Notes: generated from the letters alone by a model not told the origin. DNA of 38,500 bases from Nitrosomonas sp. Nm132 (GCF_900100485.1 NZ_FNDH01000025.1:1-38500), one strand, 5' to 3'; numbered from the stretch's first letter, positions 1-12,352 are shown. Program-made: numbers and translations.

Positions 1-2
1 GT

Positions 3-128
3 TTGCACCACAGCGCACGCGCACATACTGATGAGGTCATCGCTAAGCTTTGCGAGGAGCTCAATGCTACTGAAACCTTCTTTCCTCGATCTGGATTTCG
101 TCTGATCTTTAAATTGGGGTCATCTTAA
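3..128 (+). pseudogene. C-terminal tail of an unidentified ORF, possibly a transposase
   Basis: An open frame enters from the left edge and stops at TAA 126-128. It gives about 41 residues ending in FRLIFKLGSS. The composition (LCEELNATETFFP) looks like a real protein end. It reminds me of C-termini of some insertion-sequence transposases, but I cannot name the family. It ends about 10-30 bases before the recognisable HsdR homology begins, so an element inserted here could be what truncated hsdR. The rest of the gene is outside the window. Confidence 0.3.
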
Positions 129-163
129 AATCGTCGGGATCAGGTGGTCTGAAGCTGGATCAG

Positions 164-634
164 ATGCTTCAGGAAAACCGTACCCGCACCGATTTTGCGC
201 AACGGCTGCAGCAGATTATCGACACCTATAACGCGGGAGGCTCTTCGAATGAGCATTACTTCGATGAGCTGATGAAATTCACCCAGGCGATGAAAGATGA
301 AGACGAGCGGCCTATACGCGAGGGATTGACGAAAGATGAGCTGGAGTTGTTCGATTTACTCAAAAAAGACAAGATGACGCAGGAGGAAACCAAGAAAGTC
401 AAACTCGCGGCAAGATCGTTGCTGCATCGCCTCCTTAATCAACCTCCGAAAGTATTGGTGCAGGATTGGTACCGGGATTCACAAAGCAGAAAAGTGGTGC
501 AGGCGACGGTGGAGCAAGTGCTGGATCAGAGTCTGCCCGATAGCTTTGATCGTATTGTATTCAAAGAGAAATGCGATAACGTATTCGACATGATGCTTGA
601 CTATGCAAGCCAGGGGCGCAAGTGGGCGGCTTGA
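164..634 (+). pseudogene. hsdR: Truncated type I restriction enzyme R subunit (HsdR C-terminus)
   Basis: The 156 residues match the C-terminal helical region of EcoR124-type HsdR: ENRTRTDFAQRLQQIIDTYN near the start, then a stretch rich in acidic and basic residues, then DWYRDSQSRKVV and a final FKEKCDNVFDMM helix. Full HsdR proteins are about 1000 residues with nuclease and translocase motor domains, all absent here. In the same frame the sequence upstream is open only back to a TAA at 107-109, and those residues do not look like HsdR. No hsdM or hsdS lies in the window. This is most simply a decayed remnant with no activity. The ATG at 164 is internal to the old gene, not a native start. 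Confidence 0.8.
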
Positions 635-694
635 TAGCTGGGAACTATCACCGCTGGCGTAGAGGGGTATTTAGCCAGTTGACGATTGATTCCG

Positions 695-703
695 TGATAA
701 AAT
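695..703 (+). promoter_or_regulatory. Candidate extended -10 promoter for trpGDC
   Basis: The 137-bp gap between the hsdR remnant and trpG holds TGATAAAAT, which fits an extended -10 (TGN followed by TAAAAT). TTGACG at 679-684 is only 13 bp upstream of the hexamer, too close for a normal -35. It is the best promoter-like sequence I see for trpGDC now that the preceding gene is a remnant. It is a weak call. Confidence 0.3.
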
Positions 704-771
704 CATCCCGAGTAAGATAATCTGTGCTTGCTGGTTACGAACATTATTACTTGGTTTCATTGATATAAAAA

Positions 772-1338
772 ATGCTGCTGATGATCGACAATTACGATTC
801 TTTCACCTATAACCTGGTGCAATATTTTGGTGAATTGGGGGAGGACGTCGAGGTTTTCCGTAATGATGAAATAACGCTGGAGCGCATTAAGCAGCTTCAT
901 CCTGACAGGATTGTCATTTCACCGGGCCCATGCACGCCCAATGAAGCGGGGATTTCCTTACCACTGCTTAGAGATTATGGTGGGCAGGTTCCGACGCTGG
1001 GGGTATGCCTGGGTCATCAGAGCATCGGGCAGGCGTTCGGTGGCCGGATTATTCACGCCAAACAGCTGATGCATGGCAAGACCTCTCCGATTTTTCATCA
1101 TGATGTCGGGGTGTTTCGGGGCTTGCCCAATCCTTTTATTGCGACGCGCTATCATTCTCTCGTAATCGATCGCGATAGCTTGCCGGATTGTCTGGAGATT
1201 ACTGCCTGGACGGAAGATGGTGAAATTATGGGCGTGCGCCATAAAACCCTGCCGATCGAGGGGGTGCAGTTTCACCCGGAATCAATTCTGAGCGAGCATG
1301 GTCACGAATTACTCAAAAATTTTCTGGTTGGCGGGTAA
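772..1338 (+). CDS. trpG: Anthranilate synthase glutaminase subunit (TrpG/PabA type)
   Basis: Class I glutamine amidotransferase of 188 residues, the usual TrpG length. It releases ammonia from glutamine for anthranilate synthase component I, the first step of tryptophan synthesis from chorismate, and many bacteria share it with PabB for folate. Visible features are [16 protein letters not shown] at the start, the oxyanion segment SPGPCTP, the nucleophile Cys79 in GVCLGHQ, and the His168/Glu170 pair in QFHPESI. It starts the trpG-trpD-trpC order, 39 bp before trpD. No clear Shine-Dalgarno precedes the ATG. Its synthase partner trpE is not adjacent: the upstream neighbour is an hsdR remnant. 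Confidence 0.95.
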   Translation: MLLMIDNYDSFTYNLVQYFGELGEDVEVFRNDEITLERIKQLHPDRIVISPGPCTPNEAGISLPLLRDYGGQVPTLGVCLGHQSIGQAFGGRIIHAKQLMHGKTSPIFHHDVGVFRGLPNPFIATRYHSLVIDRDSLPDCLEITAWTEDGEIMGVRHKTLPIEGVQFHPESILSEHGHELLKNFLVGG

Positions 1339-1377
1339 CAGCCAGACATCCAATCCTTTCATCAAGCAATTTAATCA

Positions 1378-2403
1378 GTGAATCCACAAGAGATATTGAT
1401 TCGCCTGATCGAGCATCGGGAAATTCCGTACGATGATATGCTGACGCTGATGCGGCAAGTCATGTCTGGCGAACTGTCACCAGTGATGATTGCTGCCATC
1501 ATCACTGGTTTGCGCGTAAAAAAAGAAACTATCGATGAGATCGCTGCCGCAGCGCAGGTGATGCGTGAATTTGCCAGCCGGGTTGACGTATCTGATTTGA
1601 CTCATCTGGTCGATACCTGCGGAACAGGTGGCGATACTTCTCATACCTTCAATGTATCGACTGCGTCCACCTTTGTCGCCGCTGCAGCCGGCGCGCAGGT
1701 GGCCAAACATGGCGGACGTTCGGTTTCCAGTAAATCGGGCAGTGCGGATGTGCTCGAAGCGGTGGGGATCAACTTGAATCAAACGCCTCAGCAAATTGCA
1801 AAATCGATCGATCAAATCGGTGTCGGCTTCATGTTTGCGCCGAATTTTCATAATGCCATGAAACATGCTGCTCCGGTTCGCCGTGAATTGGGTGTGCGCA
1901 CATTATTCAATATCCTGGGGCCGCTTACCAACCCCGCCGGTGCCAGGAATCAGCTACTGGGCGTATTTGACGCCCGGCTGGTCAGTATCATTACCCGCGT
2001 GTTACAGCGCCTCGGCAGCCATCATGTCATGGTTGTCCACGGCTATGATGGTCTGGATGAAATCACCATTACCGGGGAGACGAGGGTGGGCGAGCTTAAG
2101 CAGGGGGAAATCTATGAATATACGATCCAGCCAGAGGATTTTGGTATTGCCAGTGCGCCGATTGAAACCATTAAAGTCTCCGATCTAACCCACGCTAAAG
2201 AAATGCTGCTATCCGTGCTGGACAATCAGGCTGGGCCAGCCAGAGATATTGTTCTGCTGAATGCAGGCGCTGCCATTTATGTGGCAGGAATCACCGCATC
2301 GCTTGTTGAAGGCGTTGAGAAAGCACGCAGTATTCTCGCCAGTGGCGCGGCGATGAAAAAAATGCAGGAATTAATCGCATTTTCCAATCATAAAAGTAAC
2401 TAG
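1378..2403 (+). CDS. trpD: Anthranilate phosphoribosyltransferase
   Basis: Transfers the phosphoribosyl group of PRPP to anthranilate, the second step of the tryptophan pathway in the cytoplasm. The 341-residue length is normal. The family signatures are all present: DTCGTGGD for pyrophosphate binding, [19 protein letters not shown] for PRPP and Mg, and [20 protein letters not shown] followed by [13 protein letters not shown] for anthranilate binding. The start is GTG at 1378. It is chosen because the residues after it ([16 protein letters not shown]) form the conserved first helix, whereas the next ATG would delete it. The gene ends 9 bp before trpC, so the two are almost certainly cotranscribed. 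Confidence 0.96.
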   Translation: MNPQEILIRLIEHREIPYDDMLTLMRQVMSGELSPVMIAAIITGLRVKKETIDEIAAAAQVMREFASRVDVSDLTHLVDTCGTGGDTSHTFNVSTASTFVAAAAGAQVAKHGGRSVSSKSGSADVLEAVGINLNQTPQQIAKSIDQIGVGFMFAPNFHNAMKHAAPVRRELGVRTLFNILGPLTNPAGARNQLLGVFDARLVSIITRVLQRLGSHHVMVVHGYDGLDEITITGETRVGELKQGEIYEYTIQPEDFGIASAPIETIKVSDLTHAKEMLLSVLDNQAGPARDIVLLNAGAAIYVAGITASLVEGVEKARSILASGAAMKKMQELIAFSNHKSN

Positions 2404-2412
2404 GATTTAAGC

Positions 2413-3309
2413 ATGTCCGATATTCTCAATAAAATTCTTACCGTCAAGGCGCAGGAAGTGGCGGCTGCCCAAGCATTGAAACCGTTGGCAGCGATGGAGG
2501 CAGAAGCTCAGGCAGCGATCACGCCACGCGATTTTGTTGGTGCTATCCGTAGCAAAATTGATCAGGACTTGCCTGCCGTGATCGCTGAAATAAAACAGGC
2601 GAGCCCAAGCAAGGGGTTGTTGCGTGGGCGGGTGGTACAGTCATCGACGACACCTTCTGACTTGACCATGGGGAATACGCTCGATGCAGTGACCGAAGGC
2701 TTTGATCCGGCCGCGATTGCCGCAAGCTATGCCAGACAGGGTGCGGCTTGCCTTTCTATTCTGACTGACAGGCAGTTTTTCATGGGGAGCGCGGATTATT
2801 TAAAACAGGCGCGCGCTGCCTGTGAGTTGCCGGTATTACGTAAGGATTTCATGCTGGATGATTATCAGGTATTCGAGGCCCGCGCCATGGGCGCGGATTG
2901 TATCCTGTTGATTGTCTCCGCTTTCCTGCTGTTTCCTTATCCCGATAGGAAGCACGCAGCCGATCCCCTTACCCGAATGCGTCAACTTGAATCACTGGCA
3001 CATACGCTCGGTATGGCGGTACTGGTTGAAGTGCATGATGCAGATGAACTTGATCTCGCCTTGCAGCTGACCACCCCTTTGATCGGTATTAACAATCGGA
3101 ATTTACGTACTTTTGAGACGCGTCTGGATACCACTTTACAATTGATCGAACGTATTCCAACGGAGAAAATCGTCGTTACTGAGAGTGGTATCAAGACTCC
3201 TGATGATGTCGCTTTGATGCGTGCGCATCAAGTGCATACTTTCTTGGTAGGGGAAGCATTCATGCGCGCTGACGATCCCGGAATGGAGTTGAAGCGCTTG
3301 TTCTTCTAG
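2413..3309 (+). CDS. trpC: Indole-3-glycerol phosphate synthase with two loop insertions
   Basis: Closes the indole ring of carboxyphenylamino-deoxyribulose phosphate, step four of tryptophan synthesis; a (beta/alpha)8 barrel. Conserved motifs are [11 protein letters not shown] (residues 58-68), LRKDFM (142-147), VLVEVHD (203-209), [10 protein letters not shown] (225-234) and TESGI (256-260), so the catalytic Lys and Glu residues are kept. At 298 residues it is about 30 longer than the usual 260-270. The excess lies in two places: about 24 residues after SPSKGLLR (roughly 72-95), just before the usual FDP motif, and about 15 residues after IVSA (roughly 171-186, containing [10 protein letters not shown]). 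Both are in frame and fall in loops, so the enzyme is probably active. Confidence 0.94.
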   Translation: MSDILNKILTVKAQEVAAAQALKPLAAMEAEAQAAITPRDFVGAIRSKIDQDLPAVIAEIKQASPSKGLLRGRVVQSSTTPSDLTMGNTLDAVTEGFDPAAIAASYARQGAACLSILTDRQFFMGSADYLKQARAACELPVLRKDFMLDDYQVFEARAMGADCILLIVSAFLLFPYPDRKHAADPLTRMRQLESLAHTLGMAVLVEVHDADELDLALQLTTPLIGINNRNLRTFETRLDTTLQLIERIPTEKIVVTESGIKTPDDVALMRAHQVHTFLVGEAFMRADDPGMELKRLFF

Positions 3310-3368
3310 AATATTTTATCTCTCCACCGAGCTTTTTGGTAGAAAGTAATTTTCAATCTGTTGAATTT

Positions 3369-3432
3369 TGTCATAGAAATGACACAAAAATGTCATGTAT
3401 GTCATAAATCTGTAATATAGCTCCTCTAACAT
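3369..3432 (+). promoter_or_regulatory. Pho-box-like repeats and -10 in front of the porin gene
   Basis: TGTCAT occurs at 3369-3374, 3391-3396 and 3400-3405, with TGTAAT at 3411-3416 and a partial TGACAC at 3380. The 3400/3411 pair has the 11-bp period of the Escherichia coli Pho box (CTGTCAT, 4 bp, CTGTCAT), and 3369/3380/3391 form a second 11-bp series. Ten bp after the last repeat is TAACAT (3427-3432), the spacing expected for a PhoB-activated promoter in which the box replaces the -35. Since the gene downstream encodes a phosphate-selective-type porin, site and function agree. Confidence 0.65.
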
Positions 3433-3468
3433 TCTGTCCCAATTGCTGACAATTATTTGGGACAGAAT
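3431..3468. repeat. 12-bp perfect inverted repeat abutting the porin start codon
   Basis: ATTCTGTCCCAA at 3431-3442 is exactly complementary to TTGGGACAGAAT at 3457-3468, with a 14-nt spacer. The right arm ends at the base before the ATG at 3469 and contains the only purine-rich ribosome-binding candidate (GGGACAG). If transcription begins near 3439, as the -10 at 3427 implies, only part of the left arm would be in the RNA. A DNA operator is then as likely as an RNA hairpin. Confidence 0.6.
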
Positions 3469-5085
3469 ATGAAATTAATCAAACAGGCTTTTACCTTTTC
3501 ACTTGCATTGGGTGCGGGGGTTACTTCAAACGCGATAGCGCTGGAACTCTACGTTGACACTAAAACCAAGCAAATTTATGCCGAGCCTGGACCGGGTCGG
3601 ACGCGCTTGGGTTCATTTGAGCGTGTTGAAGATAAGCAAACGAGCATTCCAGCAGTGGTACCTGAGCCTGCTGCACAAGCAGCGCCTGCTAGTTCTGCTG
3701 AGATAACTGCAATTCGTGAAGAACTGGAGCAAAAAACCAATGCGATTACAGCCTTGGAAGAACGTGTCAAGGATACCGAGAAAGTTAAAGTAAAGTATGG
3801 GCCCGGACTGCATTTTGAATCTGCTGATGGCAACTTTACTGCAGGTATCGATGGCCGTGTTCAAGTCGATTCCCAATACAATATTACTAATGACGTCTTA
3901 CCTGCTACGGGTAACTCAACACCCAATGAATTAAATAGCGGAGCGAATATCCGTCGTGCCCGTTTAGGGGTTGAAGGGACGGTCTATAAGGACTGGTTTT
4001 ACAAGTTTGAGTATGATTTCAGTCGTGGTAACGGTTCAGTCACTTCGGGGATTACCGATGCTTTCCTGCGGTGGACTTATCCTGGCAGTCCCTTCTCGAT
4101 CAAGGTGGGTTCATTCAAAGAGCCGTTCAGTCTGGAGGAGGCTACCAGTAACCGCTTTCTTACCTTCATAGAGCGGAATATGATCGTCAATACTTTTGTT
4201 GATAACCCTAATACCTATAAAACCGGTATCGGGGCTAACTGGGCAGAAGAGCGCTATCAAGTCGGGCTCGCTTTCCAGACCGAGCCAGTAGGTAGTTGGT
4301 CATCAGCAGCTACTTCTGTGAATCCCAATGGTAATAACAGCCGTAATAATGGATCAGGCGATACCAGTTGGGAGGTGATAGGCAGGATCTCGTTTCTGCC
4401 CTGGAAGGAAAGTGATAGCAAATTTTTGCATATAGGTGGGTCAGGAGGTCATACGGTCGTGAATAGCCAATTTCAAGGCGACGGCGATTTCAATAATGGC
4501 GGTATGTCATTTGCCGCTTTTCCTGGAGCAAACGTAGATCGTACCAATGTCTTGAATACCAGTAATTTGACCAGAGGAGTAAAAGGTGTTCCTGGTTCAC
4601 GCATCATCGATAACTACAATCGCTTTGGCGCTGAAATGGCTTTAGTATATGGTCCTTTTTCCTTGCAGGGTGAATATATCCAGACGGATGTCCATGGTAC
4701 AGGCTATAGCGGTGAATCGCTATTTGGCTATTATGGCTATGCAAGCTATTTCTTAACTGGTGAGTCACGGTCTTACCGTAAGGAAACGGGAGCTTGGGGA
4801 CGGATCAAGCCTCAGCGCAATTTTGATATGAAAGGCGGTTGGGGTGCATGGGAAATCGCTGCGGGGTATGATTATATCAACCTAAATGATGGTAACGTGA
4901 GAGGAGGGAAGGCCGATACTATAAAATTCGGTCTGAACTGGTATCCTTATCCAAACATACGTTTAATGAGTAACTATATTCATGTACTCGATATAAATAC
5001 AGCCGGAGTTGCCGATCATCGCAGTGCCGGTTTCAATAATGCCAATCTGGATATCTTTGAGACACGCGTGCAATTTGATTTTTAG
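3469..5085 (+). CDS. Phosphate-selective (OprO/OprP-type) outer-membrane porin
   Basis: From ATG 3469 the product is 538 residues: a signal peptide (MKLIKQAFTFSLALGAG... ending at AIA), then a short mature N-terminus. A coiled-coil-like stretch around residues 70-105 (EITAIREELEQKTN) resembles the trimerisation coils of this porin group. A long beta-barrel follows, with RRARLGVEGTVYKDWFYKFEYDF and IKVGSFKEPFSLEE, hallmarks of the Porin_O_P family. It ends in aromatic Phe (RVQFDF), the outer-membrane assembly signal. I reject a TTG start 12 bp upstream because it would put four extra polar residues before a perfect signal peptide. The Pho-box repeats upstream suggest induction by phosphate starvation; substrate selectivity itself is inferred. 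Confidence 0.87.
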   Translation: MKLIKQAFTFSLALGAGVTSNAIALELYVDTKTKQIYAEPGPGRTRLGSFERVEDKQTSIPAVVPEPAAQAAPASSAEITAIREELEQKTNAITALEERVKDTEKVKVKYGPGLHFESADGNFTAGIDGRVQVDSQYNITNDVLPATGNSTPNELNSGANIRRARLGVEGTVYKDWFYKFEYDFSRGNGSVTSGITDAFLRWTYPGSPFSIKVGSFKEPFSLEEATSNRFLTFIERNMIVNTFVDNPNTYKTGIGANWAEERYQVGLAFQTEPVGSWSSAATSVNPNGNNSRNNGSGDTSWEVIGRISFLPWKESDSKFLHIGGSGGHTVVNSQFQGDGDFNNGGMSFAAFPGANVDRTNVLNTSNLTRGVKGVPGSRIIDNYNRFGAEMALVYGPFSLQGEYIQTDVHGTGYSGESLFGYYGYASYFLTGESRSYRKETGAWGRIKPQRNFDMKGGWGAWEIAAGYDYINLNDGNVRGGKADTIKFGLNWYPYPNIRLMSNYIHVLDINTAGVADHRSAGFNNANLDIFETRVQFDF

Positions 5086-5155
5086 TTTATCTAATGAAAG
5101 GCTTTTGCATGGCTGATTTCTGTTAGTATGAAACGAGTCATGCAGAGCAAGACCA

Positions 5156-5325
5156 TTAACCCGAATATTCCATAAATTCGCGTGATGATCACGCAGGATT
5201 TTGATTAATAGGGAAGTTTTGAGAAGGAGGGGTGTAGTGATTCATACACCCGACTGAGCAAAATCTTTCTTATTAATCAAAAGACAAGTGAGGGCACGTG
5301 CCAATTTATGAAATATTCGGGTTAA
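5156..5325. mobile_element. 162-bp MITE-like fold-back element, copy 1
   Basis: The element proper is 5160-5321. It has 19-bp terminal inverted repeats (CCCGAATATT...CATAAATT at 5160-5178 and its complement at 5303-5321, one mismatch) and is flanked by TTAA on both sides (5156-5159, 5322-5325), a 4-bp target duplication. Inside are nested inverted repeats: TTTTGATTAATA near 5199 pairs with TATTAATCAAAA near 5273, GGCACGTGCC is self-complementary, and a central GGGTGTA/TACACCC hairpin lies between. The whole can fold back on itself. It encodes no protein. The 385-bp gap after the porin gene otherwise holds only the sdh promoter. Confidence 0.9.
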
Positions 5326-5365
5326 TAGACATCCAGTATCAAATGTTGAAATAGGGTGATGTACC

Positions 5366-5395
5366 TTGACTGGACGATGTATGACACGGTATAAC
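5366..5395 (+). promoter_or_regulatory. Sigma-70-type promoter for sdhCDA
   Basis: TTGACT at 5366-5371 and TATAAC at 5390-5395 are separated by 18 bp; each hexamer matches the consensus at five of six positions. The predicted start is near 5402, leaving a leader of roughly 70 nt before sdhC. The promoter lies 40 bp beyond the end of MITE copy 1. Confidence 0.6.
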
Positions 5396-5470
5396 AGATT
5401 AAACTAGGTTTTATAAAGATCTGTTAGCGTTGTCAGTTTTTCAAAAACAACATGGTTCATCACTCACGCT

Positions 5471-5860
5471 ATGGAAACAAAACTTCAAAGAAAGCGGCCA
5501 AAGCATCTAAATCTTTTTAAGATTAAGCAACCATTGCCAGCGCAGGTTTCCATCCTGCATCGTATAAGCGGTGTGTTATTATTTTTTCCAGGCATTCCAT
5601 TATTAGTTTACATTTTACAAATGCTATTGGGATCGCCCGAAGGTTTTACCAAGATCCAATTGATACTGGATGATCCATTTGTGAAGTGCGCATTGTTACT
5701 GCCAATATGGTTCTTTATGCATCATTTTTGTGCAGGCATCCGGTATCTGGCCCTAGATTTACATTATGGCATTTCTCTGGAACAAGCGCGTTTGAGTAGT
5801 AAGATTGTATTGATTATGGGTTTTGTCTTAACAGCACTCGTTGGAGCTTTGTTATGGTAA
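5471..5860 (+). CDS. sdhC: Succinate dehydrogenase cytochrome b556 subunit
   Basis: Membrane anchor of respiratory complex II with three transmembrane helices, 129 residues. The quinone-site residues Ser27 and Arg31 and the conserved His30 (VSILHRISG) have the same numbers as in the Escherichia coli protein. His84 in MHHFCAGIRYLALD is the heme b ligand position. The gene overlaps sdhD by 7 bp (ATGGTAA), indicating translational coupling. No strong Shine-Dalgarno is visible upstream of the ATG. Confidence 0.95.
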   Translation: METKLQRKRPKHLNLFKIKQPLPAQVSILHRISGVLLFFPGIPLLVYILQMLLGSPEGFTKIQLILDDPFVKCALLLPIWFFMHHFCAGIRYLALDLHYGISLEQARLSSKIVLIMGFVLTALVGALLW

Positions 5861-6210
5861 AGGATATAAATCGTGTTATAACGGGTGCGCATTATGGCTT
5901 GCGGGATTGGCTAATTCAGCGTATTACAGCTGTATTGATGGCAGTCTATGTATTGCTATGGGTGATTCTGACCACTTTCTTACAGATTTCTGATTATGCT
6001 GCATTGAAATCGCTATTTACCAATCAGTGGATGAGAATCGCTTCTTTTCTGTTTTTTATAAGTCTTTGCTGGCATGCCTGGGTGGGTGTGCGTAATGTAT
6101 TGATGGATTATATTCATACCGCCAGTATTCGTCTTACGATACACATAACTGTCATCATTTCACTATTTTTCTATCTCATCTGGTTTGCCGAAATTTTGTG
6201 GGGTAAATAA
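5854..6210 (+). CDS. sdhD: Succinate dehydrogenase hydrophobic anchor subunit
   Basis: Second membrane anchor of complex II, 118 residues with three hydrophobic helices (about 22-44, 61-80 and 94-115). [13 protein letters not shown] (residues 74-86) carries the conserved heme-proximal His and the Asp85-Tyr86 pair, equivalent to the quinone-contacting Asp82/Tyr83 of Escherichia coli SdhD. It starts inside the end of sdhC and ends one base before the sdhA start, so the three genes are tightly coupled. Confidence 0.94.
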   Translation: MVKDINRVITGAHYGLRDWLIQRITAVLMAVYVLLWVILTTFLQISDYAALKSLFTNQWMRIASFLFFISLCWHAWVGVRNVLMDYIHTASIRLTIHITVIISLFFYLIWFAEILWGK

Positions 6211-6211
6211 C

Positions 6212-7975
6212 GTGGCCATCACTAAACGAAAATTTGATGTAGTTATTGTTGGTGCGGGCGGGGCGGGGATGCGCGCTGCATTGCAATTATCAGAAGCCGG
6301 TCTAAAAGTAGCCGTGTTGTCTAAGGTCTTCCCAACGCGCTCGCACACCGTTGCCGCACAAGGCGGTATTGCTGCCTCTCTGGGGAATGTTACCGAGGAT
6401 AATTGGCATTGGCATATGTATGACACCGTAAAAGGATCCGATTACTTGGGGGATCAAGATGCGATTGAATTCATGTGCCGCCAGGCTCCCGAAGTCGTTT
6501 ACGAGCTCGAACATTATGGCATGCCATTTGATCGACTGGAAAATGGCAAAATTTACCAGCGACCTTTCGGTGGGCATTCACAGAATTTTGGGGACGCGTT
6601 GGCAACACGATCCTGTGCAGTGGCTGATCGCACTGGCCATGCTATGTTGCATACACTTTATCAGCGTAATGTGAATGTCAATACCCAGTTTTTTGTAGAG
6701 TGGATAGCATTAGACCTGATTCGTGATCAGCAAGGCGATGTGCTGGGTGTAACAGCACTGGAAATGGAAACAGGCGAGATGATGATTCTTCAAGCCAGGG
6801 CGACATTATTTGCCACGGGTGGAGCGGGGCGCATTTTTCAGGCAAGCACCAATGCATTTATTAATACCGGCGATGGTCTGGGTATGGCTGCGCGTGCCGG
6901 TATTCCGTTGCAAGATATGGAATTCTGGCAATTTCATCCTACTGGTGTGCATGGTGTGGGGGTGCTGATCAGTGAAGCCGTACGCGGAGAAGGCGGTTAT
7001 CTGCTCAACAACGATGGAGAGCGCTTCATGGAACGTTACGCACCCCATGCAAAGGATCTGGCCAGTCGTGATGTGGTATCGCGTGCGTTGACTACTGAAA
7101 TAAAGGAAGGTCGGGGTTGCGGCCCAAACGCTGATCACCTTTTATTGAAGCTCGATCATCTTGGTGCCGAGGTGATCAAATCACGCTTACCCGGAATACG
7201 TGAGATTGCCATCAAGTTCGCCCATGTGGATCCCATTGAGCAACCCATTCCTGTTATACCGACTGCTCATTATATGATGGGGGGGATTCCTACTAATCTC
7301 CACGGCCAGGTGGTTGCGCCCTATAAAACAGGGCCCGAAGAAGTTGTGCCAGGGTTTTATGCGGTGGGCGAGTGTGCCTGCGTTTCTGTACACGGGGCAA
7401 ATCGTCTGGGGACTAATTCGTTGCTGGATATTGTTGTTTTCGGCCGTGCCGCAGGTAATCAAATCATTGAAGATTTAAAGCATAATTCTCACCATAAACA
7501 ACTGCCTGATGATATCGCTGATAAATCGCTTGCGAGATTAGTGCGCCTGGATAATCAGAAAAATGGAGAAAATGTCGCGCAAGTAGGTGAGCTACTACGA
7601 AAAACCATGCAGACATACTGTGGTGTATTTCGCTTTGCTGACATGTTGAAGCAGGGGGTAGCAAAAATCAGTGAAGTGGCAGGGTGCGTTGCGCAAACGG
7701 AAATCAGGGATAAAAGCAAAGTATTCAATACTGCCCGCGTTGAAGCATTAGAGCTTGATAATCTGATTGAGGTCGCAATGGCGACGATGGTATCTGCTGA
7801 GGCTCGTTGTGAAAGTCGTGGTGCGCATGCTCGTGATGACTTTCCCGAACGGAACGATGACAAATGGCTTAAGCACACTTTGTTTTTCAGAGAAGATCGA
7901 CGTATTGACTACAAACCAGTCCGGTTGAAGCCTTTGACGGTAGAATCGTTTCCACCCAAAGCAAGAGTTTACTAA
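6212..7975 (+). CDS. sdhA: Succinate dehydrogenase flavoprotein subunit
   Basis: Oxidises succinate to fumarate with covalent FAD at the inner face of the cytoplasmic membrane. I place the start at GTG 6212, one base after the sdhD stop and 8 nt downstream of GGGG. This gives 587 residues, and the N-terminus then runs directly into [15 protein letters not shown], the FAD dinucleotide fold. An in-frame TTG at 6185 would overlap sdhD and is unlikely. [10 protein letters not shown] puts the FAD-linked His at position 45, as in Escherichia coli. [23 protein letters not shown] and the C-terminal PPKARVY are typical. The iron-sulfur subunit gene sdhB, which normally follows, is missing: the next gene is convergent ftsB after only 76 bp. 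Confidence 0.96.
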   Translation: MAITKRKFDVVIVGAGGAGMRAALQLSEAGLKVAVLSKVFPTRSHTVAAQGGIAASLGNVTEDNWHWHMYDTVKGSDYLGDQDAIEFMCRQAPEVVYELEHYGMPFDRLENGKIYQRPFGGHSQNFGDALATRSCAVADRTGHAMLHTLYQRNVNVNTQFFVEWIALDLIRDQQGDVLGVTALEMETGEMMILQARATLFATGGAGRIFQASTNAFINTGDGLGMAARAGIPLQDMEFWQFHPTGVHGVGVLISEAVRGEGGYLLNNDGERFMERYAPHAKDLASRDVVSRALTTEIKEGRGCGPNADHLLLKLDHLGAEVIKSRLPGIREIAIKFAHVDPIEQPIPVIPTAHYMMGGIPTNLHGQVVAPYKTGPEEVVPGFYAVGECACVSVHGANRLGTNSLLDIVVFGRAAGNQIIEDLKHNSHHKQLPDDIADKSLARLVRLDNQKNGENVAQVGELLRKTMQTYCGVFRFADMLKQGVAKISEVAGCVAQTEIRDKSKVFNTARVEALELDNLIEVAMATMVSAEARCESRGAHARDDFPERNDDKWLKHTLFFREDRRIDYKPVRLKPLTVESFPPKARVY

Positions 7976-8051
7976 GGATGTGATCTGATAAGCTGGCAAT
8001 AGATAGCTTGCAAATTAGTTATTTATTCGGTGTGATACTGAGAGGTGCATC

Positions 8052-8356
8052 TTATTGTCTTTCCCTTTGCGAGCTATTTTCTTCATTGTTCTCCAGGATT
8101 TGAAAGAAAACCTCATCTTTCCGAATCATCCCTAATTCATTCCGGGCAAGTTCCTCAATGGCGTCAAGTCCTTTTTTGAGATCATTAACTTCTGCTTCCA
8201 GGACGGTATTTCTATTTTGTAATTTTTGATTGGTCTGGCGCTGTGCGGCAACTTGCTGGTCTATTTCAAAGACATTTAGCCAGCCCCCTTTACCATACCA
8301 TAATGGATATTGCGCCAGAGCAATCAATATAACAAGCGTGAAAGCCAGTTTTTTCA

Positions 8357-8357
<1 letters not shown>
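8052..8357 (-). CDS. ftsB: Cell division protein FtsB
   Basis: Small bitopic divisome protein of 101 residues that links FtsQ and FtsL at the septum. An N-terminal transmembrane helix (residues 4-20, [17 protein letters not shown]) is followed by [12 protein letters not shown], a conserved FtsB segment, and a coiled coil (about 33-70, including [29 protein letters not shown]). Its start overlaps the eno stop by one base (TAATG), and eno-ftsB linkage is widespread in Proteobacteria. The tail after residue 80 is polar and poorly conserved. Confidence 0.93.
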
Positions 8358-9688
<1,331 letters not shown>

Positions 9689-9822
9689 TTATGTATAGAC
9701 AAACCAATTAATTTTTGTGATTTGATTGTTTATGAAAGGGTGGCTCTTAATAAATTAAGCAATTAAATTCATAAAATGCATGGTAGCGATTCAAATGCTA
9801 TTTTTTATTTCATCAGTACTGT

Positions 9823-11824
<2,002 letters not shown>

Positions 11825-12352
11825 CTATTTTTGTTGTCGCCATGGAGCAATTTCTGAACTGGCTATTATAGCTTCATTGATAATACGTGTTGTATCAAAG
11901 TTTATCAGCCTGCCTGCGCCGATAGCCAGAGTTTGAGTACCAATCTGGAGTTCTATCTGACCTTCTGCAATAGCGATATCGCCACCATTCTTTTGCATTC
12001 TGATGCTAAAACGCGTGCCCATATTCCGGATACGCGCATTACCCAGAATAATTTCCAGTTTGTCACCATTTTCCTGGGTAGCATGCACGTCAAAATAAGC
12101 TTCTCCGCGTAGGAGTTCGATCTGAATGGAGTCATCTTTTTTGACGGCTACCGAACTATTTGTATCCAAATCAATAGTAATTTCTGGTGTGACCTTGATA
12201 GTTAGATATTGCTCAGAAGCCGTTTCATATAACCGGGTAGTGGTGGGGTGTGGGATGATGTAGCTTAGAAAGCTCGCAGCGATAACCAGCAGTACGCTAA
12301 TAAATGGCAGGATAAATTTTTTGTGAGTATGCGTTGCGTCCTTCGAATTCAT
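11825..12352 (-). CDS. FecR-domain periplasmic protein, short form
   Basis: 175 residues: a 12-residue polar N-terminus, one transmembrane helix (about 13-32), then a single FecR domain (TASEQYLTIKVTPEITIDLDTNSSVAV... to about 160). The domain shows the typical LLRGEAYFDV and TRFSIRM segments. Ordinary FecR anti-sigma regulators are about 320 residues. The N-terminal cytoplasmic sigma-binding region and the C-terminal domain that contacts the TonB-dependent receptor are both missing; the protein stops at APWRQQK, where the usual domain border would be. There is no sigma factor or receptor gene nearby. It follows exbD by 71 bp on the same strand. It may be a reduced accessory of the TonB system or a decaying regulator. 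Confidence 0.75.
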   Translation of the reverse strand: MNSKDATHTHKKFILPFISVLLVIAASFLSYIIPHPTTTRLYETASEQYLTIKVTPEITIDLDTNSSVAVKKDDSIQIELLRGEAYFDVHATQENGDKLEIILGNARIRNMGTRFSIRMQKNGGDIAIAEGQIELQIGTQTLAIGAGRLINFDTTRIINEAIIASSEIAPWRQQK

